From Oceanisphaera sp. IT1-181 (GTDB lineage Bacteria; Pseudomonadota; Gammaproteobacteria; Enterobacterales; Aeromonadaceae), in the NCBI RefSeq assembly GCF_033807535.1, contig NZ_CP136856.1, forward strand, positions 3,255,001 to 3,319,000: a stretch of DNA of 64,000 nucleotides. The letters run 5' to 3'. Position numbers and translations under genes: made by a program. This document shows positions 51,218 through 59,777 of this stretch, piece by piece. The first letter of the stretch is position 1, and the number at the start of each line of letters is the position of its first letter. The notes beneath the pieces are model-generated. The model was not told the origin of the DNA, made no database searches, and saw only the letters and a program-made list of their open reading frames with translations.

Positions 51218-51996
51218 TGAGTACTCGCCCGACCCTAGCCGCGGTATTAATCGTCAAAAACGAAGCCGAAAATTTGGCTGACTGTTTAGCGACCCTAGAT
51301 TGGGTGGATGAAATTGTAGTATTGGACTCAGGCAGCACAGACGACACCCAAGCGGTGGCGGAATCTGCTGGCGCCCGTTTTTTTGTGAATAGCGAATGGC
51401 CGGGCTTTGGTAAGCAACGCCAAATTGCCCAAAGCCATGTGCAGTCCGATTGGGTGCTATGGATAGATGCGGATGAGCGGGTCACTCCAGAGCTTAAAAC
51501 CAGTATCGAGGCGGCATTAACTAAACCAAAAGCAAATACGGTATATTCGATACCGCGCTTGTCTTGGGTATTTGGTCGTTTTATTCGCCATTGCGGCTGG
51601 TATCCGGATCGCGTGCTGCGCCTTTATCCTAAAGCATTAACTGGCTACAACGATGCACTGGTGCATGAAAAAGTGCATATTAACAAAGGCGTTAAAGTTA
51701 AAAAGCTGCAGGGGGATCTGCTGCATTATACCTATCAAAACTTAGAGCATTACCTCGTAAAGTCCGCAGGTTATGCGCGGGCATGGGCGGAGCAACGCCA
51801 GCTTAGAGGCAAACAAGCATCAATAAGCCAAGGCATTTTCCATGGCCTCGGCTGTTTTATAAAAATGTATGTGCTTAAAGCCGGTTTTCTCGATGGCAAA
51901 CAAGGTTTTTTATTGAGCGTGCTATCGGCCCATTCGACTTTCGTAAAATACGCAGACTTATGGATTAAGACACATACTCACGGGCCCAAGGAGTAA
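51217..51996 (+). CDS. Glycosyltransferase family 2, WaaE-like
   Basis: A 259-residue GT2 protein resembling WaaE/KdtX, which adds a glucose to heptose I in several inner cores. It starts LAAVLIVKNEAENLADCLATLDWVDEIVVLDSGSTD and has WVLWIDADERVTPEL near residue 85 (DAD metal site) and PRLSWVFGRFIRHCGWYPDRVLRLY near residue 113. The stop region overlaps the convergent GT9 gene by 32 bp. The start overlaps the stop of the preceding gene (TAATG). Confidence 0.87.
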   Translation: MSTRPTLAAVLIVKNEAENLADCLATLDWVDEIVVLDSGSTDDTQAVAESAGARFFVNSEWPGFGKQRQIAQSHVQSDWVLWIDADERVTPELKTSIEAALTKPKANTVYSIPRLSWVFGRFIRHCGWYPDRVLRLYPKALTGYNDALVHEKVHINKGVKVKKLQGDLLHYTYQNLEHYLVKSAGYARAWAEQRQLRGKQASISQGIFHGLGCFIKMYVLKAGFLDGKQGFLLSVLSAHSTFVKYADLWIKTHTHGPKE

Positions 51997-53017
51997 TAGC
52001 ACTCGCTACCTCGGCCATGTCCACTTGGCTCATGTCTTCCACTTCTGCATTCGCCGGTGGATGAAATGCCAAGTGGCGGCCTTCGCTATTCAGGGGCCGC
52101 CAACGCAGTGGTGTGGCCGAGCGGCGCAGCGGGAAAAAACCCACAGTAGGTACATCCAATGCGGCCGCTATATGCAGCGGGCCTGTGCTGCCGGCAATAA
52201 ACAAGCTGCCACAGGCTAATAATCGGCAAAAGTCCGGCAACGGCAAGTCATGGGCCAGCACTGTCCTTTGACCGGCGGCCCCTTGACCGAGCGCGTCTTG
52301 GCCAACTGCGTCTACCACTTGTTGCGCCAACGCTTGCTCGCCAGGCCCTGCGGTGAGCACTGCTTGTAGCTGCGGATAAGCGGCTTGTAGGCGACGAGTC
52401 AAGTCCGCGTATTGGGCAATCGATAAGTTATTGGCCGAGCCACCACTGCCTGCGTGCACCAATAACCAAGGCTGGTCCGCGGATATGCCTAATTGCTGCC
52501 CTTGGGCGATTTTAAAGTCAGTTAAATCGGCTGCATCAAAGCTCAGATATGGCGCTTGAGGCTCAATAATGGCCAGTTGATTATGCTGTAGAAAAGCGCA
52601 CACCAGATCTAGGTTATATTCGTATTCGGGCTTAGCCGATTGGGAGCGTCGTTGCTTAACTCTGTGGTTATACAACACTTGGGCTAGCTTGGTGGCCGGC
52701 GCCCAACGTTGCTTAATGCCCGCTTGCCACATTAGCTTAGCGTTGCGAAAATTTGAGAACAAGCAGATAACAGCGTCGAATTTGCCAGATTTAAGCATCT
52801 TGAGTAACGCTGTTTGCTCAGATTCGCCGGCAGCTTTACCTGGGTCGATAATCACCTCGTCGATACTGGGGCACAGCTCGGCTAAAGGCTGAGTATAACC
52901 GGGTACTAACGCCGTTATATGGCAATCAGTAGACGCTTTTAGCAAGGCGAATGCGGGCCACGCCAGCATAAAGTCGCCAATCTTATCGTTACGTACTACT
53001 AAAACTCGTTTTGTCAC
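51965..53017 (-). CDS. Glycosyltransferase family 9 (heptosyltransferase-like)
   Basis: A 350-residue GT9 protein starting VLVVRNDKIGDFMLAWPAFALL, with a donor-site LLVHAGSGGSANNLSIAQYA near residue 184 and LFIAGSTGPLHIAAALDVPTVGFFP near residue 272. It starts with GTG at 53017 after GGAGAGCCAG. It is the third GT9 gene, besides waaF, in this locus. Its opposite orientation and convergent overlap suggest a separate transcription unit. Confidence 0.85.
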   Translation of the reverse strand: MTKRVLVVRNDKIGDFMLAWPAFALLKASTDCHITALVPGYTQPLAELCPSIDEVIIDPGKAAGESEQTALLKMLKSGKFDAVICLFSNFRNAKLMWQAGIKQRWAPATKLAQVLYNHRVKQRRSQSAKPEYEYNLDLVCAFLQHNQLAIIEPQAPYLSFDAADLTDFKIAQGQQLGISADQPWLLVHAGSGGSANNLSIAQYADLTRRLQAAYPQLQAVLTAGPGEQALAQQVVDAVGQDALGQGAAGQRTVLAHDLPLPDFCRLLACGSLFIAGSTGPLHIAAALDVPTVGFFPLRRSATPLRWRPLNSEGRHLAFHPPANAEVEDMSQVDMAEVASAITPWAREYVS

Positions 53018-53109
53018 CTGGCTCTCCCACTGGCCGTTATGCGGTACTATTCTACCTCAAGCATTCTACCTCAAACTTTCTGACGGTTGCGCAATTATAA
53101 GGAACCAGC

Positions 53110-53598
53110 ATGAGCACTCGAGTTATTTATCCCGGCACCTTCGATCCCATTACCAATGGGCATTTAGATTTAATTGAGCGAGCCTCACAACTGTTTGGCG
53201 AGGTAATAGTGGGCGTAGCGTTTAGCCCCAGTAAGAGACCCATGTTTGAGCTAGCAGAGAGAGTGAGCTTAATTAAGGCCGTGACTCAGCAGTTGCCTAA
53301 TGTGACTGTGGTGGGCTTTTCTGGCTTGTTGATCGACTTGGCTAAAGACCATAACGCCAAGGTATTAGTGCGTGGTTTACGCGCCGTGTCGGACTTTGAA
53401 TATGAATTTCAGCTGGCCAATATGAATCGCCGTCTGATGCCGGAATTAGAAAGCGTATTTTTAACGCCCGCAGAAGAGAACTCTTTTATTTCGTCTACCT
53501 TGGTGAAAGAAGTGGCCATTCACGGCGGCGATATCAGCCAATTTGTACCCGACGCGGTGGCTCAAGCCGTTACTTTGAAGTTAGCCTCTAGCACCTAA
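53110..53598 (+). CDS. coaD: Phosphopantetheine adenylyltransferase
   Basis: CoaD makes dephospho-CoA from 4'-phosphopantetheine and ATP. The 162-residue protein is full length. It has the nucleotidyltransferase motif YPGTFDPITNGHLDLIERA (TxGH-type) near residue 7, VRGLRAVSDFEYEFQLANMNR near residue 88, and the ISSTLVKEVA motif near residue 128. Its place after waa genes and before mutM is conserved from E. coli. Confidence 0.97.
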   Translation: MSTRVIYPGTFDPITNGHLDLIERASQLFGEVIVGVAFSPSKRPMFELAERVSLIKAVTQQLPNVTVVGFSGLLIDLAKDHNAKVLVRGLRAVSDFEYEFQLANMNRRLMPELESVFLTPAEENSFISSTLVKEVAIHGGDISQFVPDAVAQAVTLKLASST

Positions 53599-53641
53599 CT
53601 TCGAGCTAAGAGCTAAGACCAAAAACAAACCCCAATCCATT

Positions 53642-53895
53642 TTTGCAACGGAAGAACACGGAATCTGCGGAAAAATTAAGCTGAGATAAGATCGAAAAGT
53701 GACAAGATATTGTTATTGGTAAATCTAGAACAAAGCCTAAGCGGTCAGCTAAAGCGCACGGCGTCTGTAGCCTTGCGCTTTAGCTGCAAGTCCTGAGAAG
53801 CAGGATAGTTTGGTCTTACCAATTAAATCCCTTTCAGGTCTGATCTCTATTTTTCCGTGCTTATCGTAAACAGAGAATGTGGGTTGCGTTGCAAA
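53642..53895. repeat. Nested imperfect inverted-repeat element between coaD and mutM
   Basis: Four pairs of perfect inverted arms are nested in order. They are TTTGCAACG/CGTTGCAAA (53642-53650, 53887-53895), CGGAAAAAT/ATTTTTCCG (53668-53676, 53849-53857), ATTGGTAA/TTACCAAT (53715-53722, 53816-53823) and CAGCTAAAGCGCA/TGCGCTTTAGCTG (53746-53758, 53774-53786). The segments in between are also partly alike when one arm is reversed. No open reading frame is present. It may be a decayed MITE-like palindrome or a large structured RNA. Confidence 0.65.
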
Positions 53896-53943
53896 TCGAT
53901 CTTTAGTCTTTTTTGAGCTGGGCGCTCGGCTATGTTTATCTCT

Positions 53944-53977
53944 TACCCTTCACACTTTACTCCTCCCTCCTCACGCG
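53944..53977. repeat. GTGAGG-type intergenic repeat, copy 6
   Basis: CCCTTCACACTTTACTCC and TCCCTCCTCACGCG form the last bases before and within the mutM 3' end, matching the theme seen around zapB, fieF and trmL. Confidence 0.45.
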
Positions 53978-54795
53978 CCCTTTCTCGGCTGACATCGCGG
54001 GCAGAACACGGTGCTGCGCCCGCCCATGCGGATTTCTTGCAATAAGCCGCCACAAGCGCCGCAGGGCTGCTCAGCGCGGCCGTACACTTGTAGCTCTTGG
54101 ACAAAGTAGCCGGGTTTGCCGTCACTGCCGGTAAAGTCTTTCAGCGTGGTGCCACCCTGCGTGATGGCGCGGGCTAACACTAGCTTGATCTCGATAGTCA
54201 AAGCCGCGTATTGCTGCCGCGTCACTTGATTGGCAGGCAGCTCGGGGTGAATACCGGCGCTAAACAAGGACTCGTTAGCATAAATATTACCAACCCCCAC
54301 TACCACATGGTTATCCATGATGAATTGCTTAACCGCAATTTTCCGTTTCAGGCTGCGTTCAAAGAGATGGCTCGCATGAAAGTCATCGGTCAGCGGTTCA
54401 GGTCCTAATTTCGCCAGCAATGCATGCTGGTCGGCGGGCTCTCGGGTCCATAACACGCAGCCAAAACGGCGCGTATCATTAAAGCGTAGCAACTTGCCAT
54501 TACTCAGCTCAATGTCCACATGATCGTGCTTACCGGGCGGTGTACCGTGATCCAATATGCGCAAATTACCCGACATACCTAAGTGCAAGATGGCAGTGCC
54601 CCAATCGGTTTCCAGCAATAAATACTTAGCACGCCGGCGCACGCCGGTAATGGTCAAGCTCACCATTTCTTGCAACTCGCTGGGTACCGGCCAACGCAAG
54701 CTCGGATTACGTACCACTATCCGCATCACGGTTTCGCCCAACATAAAGGGAGTGATACCTTGGCGGCTGACTTCAACTTCGGGTAATTCTGGCAT
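53971..54795 (-). CDS. mutM: Formamidopyrimidine-DNA glycosylase
   Basis: MutM removes 8-oxoguanine and formamidopyrimidines from DNA and nicks the strand. The 274-residue protein has the catalytic PELPEVE start (Pro after Met removal and the Glu next to it), the conserved Lys in LHLGMSGNLRI near residue 58, the H2TH segment around NIYANESLF near residue 169, and the C-terminal zinc finger CGACGGLL...FCPRCQ near residues 246-269. The GTGAGG-type repeat overlaps its last codons. Confidence 0.97.
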   Translation of the reverse strand: MPELPEVEVSRQGITPFMLGETVMRIVVRNPSLRWPVPSELQEMVSLTITGVRRRAKYLLLETDWGTAILHLGMSGNLRILDHGTPPGKHDHVDIELSNGKLLRFNDTRRFGCVLWTREPADQHALLAKLGPEPLTDDFHASHLFERSLKRKIAVKQFIMDNHVVVGVGNIYANESLFSAGIHPELPANQVTRQQYAALTIEIKLVLARAITQGGTTLKDFTGSDGKPGYFVQELQVYGRAEQPCGACGGLLQEIRMGGRSTVFCPRCQPRKGA

Positions 54796-54845
54796 TCACG
54801 CTCTCCTTCTCGGCATCTGGGCAGTATATCTAAGATAACGGACAT

Positions 54846-54876
54846 AAAAAAACCCAGCCGAAGCTGGGTTTTTTTT
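54846..54876. terminator. Terminator after rpmG (also T-rich on the plus strand)
   Basis: AACCCAGC-CGAA-GCTGGGTT is preceded by seven A and followed by six T. It ends the rpmB-rpmG transcript on the minus strand. Confidence 0.9.
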
Positions 54877-54890
54877 AAAGAGAGCAAAAT

Positions 54891-55058
54891 CTATTTGATT
54901 TTGCCTTCTTTGTACATTACATGCTGACGAACAACGGGATCAAATTTCTTGATTTCCATTTTTTCAGGCATGTTGCGCTTGTTCTTGGTCGTAGTGTAGA
55001 AATGACCAGTACCAGCACTTGAGTTCAGGCGGATCTTCTCGCGAATACCTTTAGCCAT
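54891..55058 (-). CDS. rpmG: 50S ribosomal protein L33
   Basis: A 55-residue protein starting MAKGIREKIRLNSSAGTGHF and ending MYKEGKIK, which matches gammaproteobacterial L33. It lacks the zinc cysteines found in some L33 forms. It follows rpmB after 11 bases on the same strand, as in E. coli. The ATG follows AAGGAGTTAACCG. Confidence 0.97.
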   Translation of the reverse strand: MAKGIREKIRLNSSAGTGHFYTTTKNKRNMPEKMEIKKFDPVVRQHVMYKEGKIK

Positions 55059-55069
55059 CGGTTAACTCC

Positions 55070-55306
55070 TTAAACTTTTACGCCATTGGCACGCAGGTCT
55101 GCTAAGACGCTGTCGATACCTTTTTTGTCGATAATACGCATACCTTTAGTGGTAATGCGCAGTTTTACAAAACGCTTCTCGCTCTCAACCCAAAAGCGGT
55201 GGCTTTGCAGGTTAGGCAGGAAACGACGCTTGGTAGCGTTATTGGCGTGCGAGCGGTTGTTACCAACAGCTGGTCGCTTACCAGTTACTTGGCATACTTT
55301 AGACAT
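55070..55306 (-). CDS. rpmB: 50S ribosomal protein L28
   Basis: A 78-residue protein starting MSKVCQVTGKRPAVGNNRSH with the family motif NATKRRFLPNLQ. I start at ATG 55306 behind TGGAGAAGACTGAC; an in-frame ATG at 55321 includes the ribosome binding site and is unlikely. It is the first gene of rpmB-rpmG. Confidence 0.97.
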   Translation of the reverse strand: MSKVCQVTGKRPAVGNNRSHANNATKRRFLPNLQSHRFWVESEKRFVKLRITTKGMRIIDKKGIDSVLADLRANGVKV

Positions 55307-55388
55307 GTCAGTCTTCTCCAAATCTTACTATTTGCTCGAGCAATCAATCACCCCGTTGGCCGTCTATCGGGGCAAAATAAGGCGGCAA

Positions 55389-55417
55389 TTTATACAGTAT
55401 ACCGAGCCCAAGATCAA
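55389..55417 (-). promoter_or_regulatory. Probable rpmB-rpmG promoter
   Basis: A TTGATC -35 box at 55412-55417 and a TATAAA -10 box at 55389-55394 (minus strand) are exactly 17 bp apart, about 80 bp upstream of rpmB. Confidence 0.7.
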
Positions 55418-55441
55418 CAAAAAGCCAAAAAATGCAGCAAT

Positions 55442-56116
55442 TTATAGCCAACCGCGCTCGGCAAACGAGACGGTTTCGCCGTCTCCCACCACTAAATGAT
55501 CTAATACGCGAATATCCAGCAACCCTAAGGCGGCTTGAATACGTTCAGTAATTAAACGATCGGCATGACTGGGCTCGGCGACCCCGGACGGATGATTATG
55601 CACCAAAATCACCGCCGCGGCACCCCGTTTCAGCACTAGAGAGACGATTTCTCGCGGATACACAGCTGCCGCGTCCAAAGTACCGAAAAATAACTCATTA
55701 AACTCGATAACCCGGTGCTGATTATCAAGCAGTAATAATGCGAATACTTCCCTCGCCTGATCCCGCAATCGCGACTGTAAAAACATTCGTGTCAGCTCAG
55801 GATTAGTGAGGGCGTTGGCCCGCATCAGCTTTTCATCTAAAAAGCGGCGCATCAGCTCTTGGCTAGCCTGCAATTGCACATATTTGGCCAAACCCAAACC
55901 AGGCTTTTCGCAAAAGCTTTGCTGATCGGCCAACAGTAATTGCCTAAGCGAACCAAATTGCTCTAATAAGGCGCGCGCCAAGCTCACCGCATCCATGCCT
56001 TTGGTACCGGTACGTAAAAATATCGCCAATAATTCTGCATCCGATAAACTGCTTGGCCCGCGGCTCAATAGTTTTTCTCGGGGCCGCTCGCCTAACGGCC
56101 AATTTTTAATGCTCAT
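55442..56116 (-). CDS. radC: RadC-family JAB-domain protein
   Basis: RadC proteins carry a JAMM metal-protease-like domain; the cellular role is unsettled despite the name. The 224-residue protein has an N-terminal helix-hairpin-helix-like region (about residues 1-100, with SLSDAELLAIFLRTG) and the JAMM motif HNHPSG followed by a downstream Asp (AEPSHADRL) near residue 173. I start at ATG 56116 behind a perfect AAGGAGGT site. It is divergent from coaBC. Confidence 0.94.
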   Translation of the reverse strand: MSIKNWPLGERPREKLLSRGPSSLSDAELLAIFLRTGTKGMDAVSLARALLEQFGSLRQLLLADQQSFCEKPGLGLAKYVQLQASQELMRRFLDEKLMRANALTNPELTRMFLQSRLRDQAREVFALLLLDNQHRVIEFNELFFGTLDAAAVYPREIVSLVLKRGAAAVILVHNHPSGVAEPSHADRLITERIQAALGLLDIRVLDHLVVGDGETVSFAERGWL

Positions 56117-56280
56117 CACCACCTCCTTGTCGTAATGAATCATCGGCTATAAACGCTGGGAGTATCGATTTAGGGTCGCGGGGCCGATTAGCTCTAAGAC
56201 TAGCCTAAAGCCTGAGAGAGACCGCCAACGGCAATTTTTTATGATAATCTTGCCGTTCGGTCAGCAGGGGGAAAACAGTG

Positions 56281-57522
56281 ATGTCATTAGTAGGAAAACG
56301 TATTTTAATCGGCGTGAGCGGCGGTATTGCGGCCTATAAAAGTGCCGAGCTGGTGCGCCGACTTAAAGAGCGCCATGCCCAAGTAAGAGTAGTTATGACT
56401 GACTCCGCCAAGGCCTTTATCACGCCGCTCACCCTGCAAGCCGTCTCCGGTGAGCCGGTGTCTGATGCCTTGCTAGACTCCGCCGCTGAAGCGGGCATGG
56501 GCCATATTGAGCTGGCCAAATGGGCCGACTTAATCCTGATCGCGCCGGCCAGCGCCAATACCTTAGCGCGACTTACCGCAGGGCTGGCCGATGATTTACT
56601 CACCACCTTGTGCTTAGCCACGCCGGCCCCCTTGGCGGTGGCGCCCGCCATGAATCAGCAGATGTATCGCCACGCGGCCACTCAGCACAACCTAAGGGTG
56701 CTGCATGAGCGGCACGTGAATATTTGGGGCCCAGCGCAAGGTGCACAAGCCTGTGGCGACATAGGTTCTGGCCGCATGTTAGAGCCTATGGAGTTAGTGG
56801 CTTTAATCGAGCAGCATTTTTTGCACTCAGATTCTTTGCATGCAGATTTATTGCCACCCACCGGCCAACTTTTAGCGGGCCTTAAGCTGATGCTTACCGC
56901 AGGCCCCACCCGCGAAGCATTAGATCCGGTACGTTTTTTGTCTAATCACAGTTCAGGAAAAATGGGCTTCGCACTGGCTGCAGCAGCCCAGGCTCTGGGC
57001 GCCGAGGTCACCCTAGTGACCGGTCCTGTCGCCTTAACTACCCCTGCTGGCGTAACCCGCATCGATGTAGAAAGTGCCAAGCAAATGCAGGCCGCCGTGA
57101 TGCAGACTATTCATCAGCAGCAGATTTTTATCGCCTGTGCCGCCGTGGCCGATTACGCACCCAAAACCGTATCCAGCCAAAAGATTAAAAAAACCAGCGT
57201 CGATACGCTGGTCATAGAATTGACCAAAAACCCCGATATAGTGGCGGGCGTAGCGGCCTTGGCCGATAAGCCCTTTACGGTAGGGTTTGCCGCCGAGACC
57301 CAAGATGTAGAAACTTATGCACGCGATAAGCTCAGCCGTAAAAAATTAGATATGATAGCCGCCAATAACGTGGCGCTGGCCGGCCAAGGCTTTAATAGTG
57401 ATGACAATGCGCTCAGCGTATTCTGGCCCAGCGGCCACGTGGACTTACCGCTCACCAATAAAAATCAATTAGCACACCATCTTCTCACCCTAATAGCAGA
57501 ACGATATTATGACTCCCATTGA
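56281..57522 (+). CDS. coaBC: Bifunctional phosphopantothenoylcysteine decarboxylase/synthetase
   Basis: This fusion makes 4'-phosphopantetheine in two steps of CoA synthesis. The N-terminal CoaC flavoprotein half (about residues 1-185) has GGIAAYKSAELVRRL, ASANTLARLTAGLADDLL and VAPAMNQQMYRH. The C-terminal CoaB half (about residues 200-413) has TAGPTREALDPVRFLSNHSSGKMG and the KIKK motif near residue 303. Length and order match E. coli Dfp. The ATG at 56281 follows a GTG in frame; either may start, with AGGGGG upstream. It overlaps dut by 14 bases. Confidence 0.97.
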   Translation: MSLVGKRILIGVSGGIAAYKSAELVRRLKERHAQVRVVMTDSAKAFITPLTLQAVSGEPVSDALLDSAAEAGMGHIELAKWADLILIAPASANTLARLTAGLADDLLTTLCLATPAPLAVAPAMNQQMYRHAATQHNLRVLHERHVNIWGPAQGAQACGDIGSGRMLEPMELVALIEQHFLHSDSLHADLLPPTGQLLAGLKLMLTAGPTREALDPVRFLSNHSSGKMGFALAAAAQALGAEVTLVTGPVALTTPAGVTRIDVESAKQMQAAVMQTIHQQQIFIACAAVADYAPKTVSSQKIKKTSVDTLVIELTKNPDIVAGVAALADKPFTVGFAAETQDVETYARDKLSRKKLDMIAANNVALAGQGFNSDDNALSVFWPSGHVDLPLTNKNQLAHHLLTLIAERYYDSH

Positions 57523-57964
57523 ACTGAAAATTCTTGACCCTAGAGTGGGCACCGACCTCCCCCTGCCCGCCTATGCCACACCTGGCTCTGCTGGGCTGGA
57601 CTTGCGCGCCTGTTTAGATGCGCCGCTCACGCTCGCGCCCGGTGAAACGCAGCTTTTGCCGACGGGTATGGCGATTCACATTAAAGACCCAGGCCTGTGC
57701 GCCACCATTTTACCGCGCTCAGGGCTGGGGCATAAACACGGCATAGTATTGGGCAACTTAGTGGGCCTGATTGACTCCGACTATCAAGGTCAGTTAATGG
57801 TCTCTTGCTGGAACAGAGGGAGCGCATCATTCACCATAGAGCCCGGTGAGCGCATCGCACAACTGGTTATTTTGCCGGTGGTGCAAGCACAATTTACACT
57901 CGTTAATGAGTTTGACCAAAGCGAACGGGGAGAAGGCGGTTTCGGCTCTTCTGGTCGCCAATAA
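57509..57964 (+). CDS. dut: dUTP diphosphatase
   Basis: Dut hydrolyses dUTP to dUMP, keeping uracil out of DNA. The 151-residue trimeric-type protein has the five family motifs, including PGSAGLDLRACLD near residue 26, PRSGLGHKHG near residue 71, GNLVGLIDSDYQGQL near residue 83 and the C-terminal RGEGGFGSSGR. It overlaps coaBC and precedes slmA after 16 bases, as in E. coli. Confidence 0.97.
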   Translation: MTPIELKILDPRVGTDLPLPAYATPGSAGLDLRACLDAPLTLAPGETQLLPTGMAIHIKDPGLCATILPRSGLGHKHGIVLGNLVGLIDSDYQGQLMVSCWNRGSASFTIEPGERIAQLVILPVVQAQFTLVNEFDQSERGEGGFGSSGRQ

Positions 57965-57980
57965 TCGAGTAAGCACCGCT

Positions 57981-58586
57981 ATGACCACACCTCAACCAAA
58001 AATAAATCGCCGTGAGCAAATTCTTCAAGCTCTGGCTCATATGCTGGAAGCAAGTCCTGGGCAGCGCATCACCACGGCTAAACTCGCTGCCGAAGTGGGG
58101 GTGTCTGAGGCGGCTTTATATCGGCATTTTCCCAGTAAGGCACGGATGTTCGAGGGTTTAATCGACTTTATCGAAGAAACCCTGTTCTCGCGTATTAACC
58201 TGATCTTGCACGATGAAAAAGCCAGCGCCCTGCGACTACGTTACATCATGCAGTTGATTTTAGGCTTTTGTGAACGTAACCCTGGCATTACTCGCTTACT
58301 TAATGGCGACGCCCTGCAAGGCGAGCACGAGCGCTTGTTAGCCCGCATCAATCAGCTGTTTGAACGCCTTGAGACCCAATTCAAGCAAGTGATGCGTGAG
58401 CGCAAGTTATACGAAGGAGAAGGGTTTGCTGCCGATGAAAAAGTATTAGCCAATCTACTGTTGGCCTATATTGAGGGACGCATTAATCAATATGTGCGTA
58501 GCCAATTTCGCATTAAGCCTACGCTCTACTTTGAGGATCATTGGCAACTGCTACTGATGCAGATCACTCCCGTCGCCGCTGAATAA
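57981..58586 (+). CDS. slmA: Nucleoid occlusion factor SlmA (TetR family)
   Basis: SlmA binds specific DNA sites and blocks FtsZ assembly over the nucleoid. The 201-residue protein has the TetR-type helix-turn-helix (INRREQILQALAHMLE, GQRITTAKLAAEVGVSEAALYRHFPSK, about residues 8-55) and the family segments YIMQLILGFCERNPGITRLLNGDALQGE and EGRINQYVRSQFR. I start at ATG 57981; a longer frame reaches back into dut. Confidence 0.96.
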   Translation: MTTPQPKINRREQILQALAHMLEASPGQRITTAKLAAEVGVSEAALYRHFPSKARMFEGLIDFIEETLFSRINLILHDEKASALRLRYIMQLILGFCERNPGITRLLNGDALQGEHERLLARINQLFERLETQFKQVMRERKLYEGEGFAADEKVLANLLLAYIEGRINQYVRSQFRIKPTLYFEDHWQLLLMQITPVAAE

Positions 58587-58663
58587 CACCACATATATTA
58601 AGTGATGCCATTCATCATGCTCCTCGAGTGTTATTGACTGGCATCACCAAGCAGAGAAAGCAC

Positions 58664-59518
58664 ATGGATACTAATACCCTGACCCCTGAAGTCATTAATC
58701 AGGCCCAAAGCTGGATAATAAATAACCAAAGCTTGTTACTCAGCTACGGCGTTAATATCGTCGCCGCTATTATCACCTTAATGATCGGCTTTATGCTGGT
58801 GAGAACCCTGACCAATGGCGTTAATTCACTGCTAAAAAAACGCAATATTGATAATACGATTTCTGACTTTATTACCAGCATGATCAAATATGCCCTGCTG
58901 GCGTTTGTCATTATCGCCGCTCTTGGCCGAGTAGGCGTACAAACCGCTTCCTTTGTCGCCATTATTGGTGCTGCTGGCCTCGCTGTTGGCTTGGCCTTGC
59001 AGGGCTCTTTGTCCAACTTTGCCGCCGGCGTAATGCTGATTGGTTTTCGGTTTTTTAAGGCCGGTGATTACATAGAAGCGGCAGGTACTGCAGGGACAGT
59101 ACGTTCGGTACAAATATTTACCACTATTTTGATGACGGCCGATAACCGTATGATAGTGGTGCCCAACGCTAAAATATTAAATGATAAAATCATTAATGTT
59201 TCCAGAGAGAAAACTCGCCGCCTCGACTTAGAAATAGGCGTGTCTTACAGTGCCGATTTAAAGTTAACCAAAGAGGTATTGGAGCGCATTATTAACGAAG
59301 ACCCACGCGTACTGCCAGAGCCCGCACCTCGCATTGCGGTCAGCAACTTGGGCGCGTCTTCGGTCGATATTATTGTGCGCCCTTGGGTGAATGCCACGGA
59401 TTATTGGGCACTGAAATTCGATTTACTCGAGAAGATTAAAAACGAGCTAGATGCCAACAACATCGGCATCCCGTTCCCACAAATGGATGTGCACCTTATC
59501 AAAAGTGACGTCGCATAA
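58664..59518 (+). CDS. mscS: Small-conductance mechanosensitive channel MscS
   Basis: MscS opens when membrane tension rises and so protects the cell from osmotic downshock. The 284-residue protein matches E. coli MscS (286). Three membrane segments are followed by the pore helix with GAAGLAVGLALQGSLSNFAAGVMLIGFRFF near residue 100, and then the cytoplasmic beta and C-terminal domain (VVPNAKILNDKIINVSREKTRRLD). I start at ATG 58664 behind GAGAAAG. It is inserted between slmA and pyrE relative to E. coli. Confidence 0.95.
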   Translation: MDTNTLTPEVINQAQSWIINNQSLLLSYGVNIVAAIITLMIGFMLVRTLTNGVNSLLKKRNIDNTISDFITSMIKYALLAFVIIAALGRVGVQTASFVAIIGAAGLAVGLALQGSLSNFAAGVMLIGFRFFKAGDYIEAAGTAGTVRSVQIFTTILMTADNRMIVVPNAKILNDKIINVSREKTRRLDLEIGVSYSADLKLTKEVLERIINEDPRVLPEPAPRIAVSNLGASSVDIIVRPWVNATDYWALKFDLLEKIKNELDANNIGIPFPQMDVHLIKSDVA

Positions 59519-59534
59519 GGTTTAGCTCTGAGAT

Positions 59535-59563
59535 AAAGCCGCTAAAAAAAGCGGCTTTTTTTT
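59535..59563 (+). terminator. Terminator of mscS
   Basis: AAAGCCGC-TAAAAAAA-GCGGCTTT is followed by a run of T, 17 bases after the mscS stop codon. Confidence 0.9.
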
Positions 59564-59777
59564 AGCGGTTTGTCTCGTGTTTAGCCTCACTTGGCTTGCA
59601 AATTTCAGCTTCTAATTTATCGCTCATGAAGCAGCCGATTATTTGTAGTTCCTGCTAGCTTGCTCACCCTTTTTGGCTGGACTTACCAAGTTGGCGTTTC
59701 ATATAATCTCGCCTGCAAATACCGCCCGTACTCCTTGTCAGGTGTCCATTCTGCAAATTAAACGAGTATGTGAATGT

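Noticed and set aside
43733..53017. Genomic island with mobile-element boundaries
   Set aside because: No integrase, transposase, tRNA target or flanking direct repeat is visible; homologous exchange within the LPS locus explains the composition shift better.
57846..57980. N-terminal extension of SlmA reaching into dut
   Set aside because: The 45 extra residues are the dut sequence in another frame and do not resemble SlmA; family members start at the ATG at 57981.
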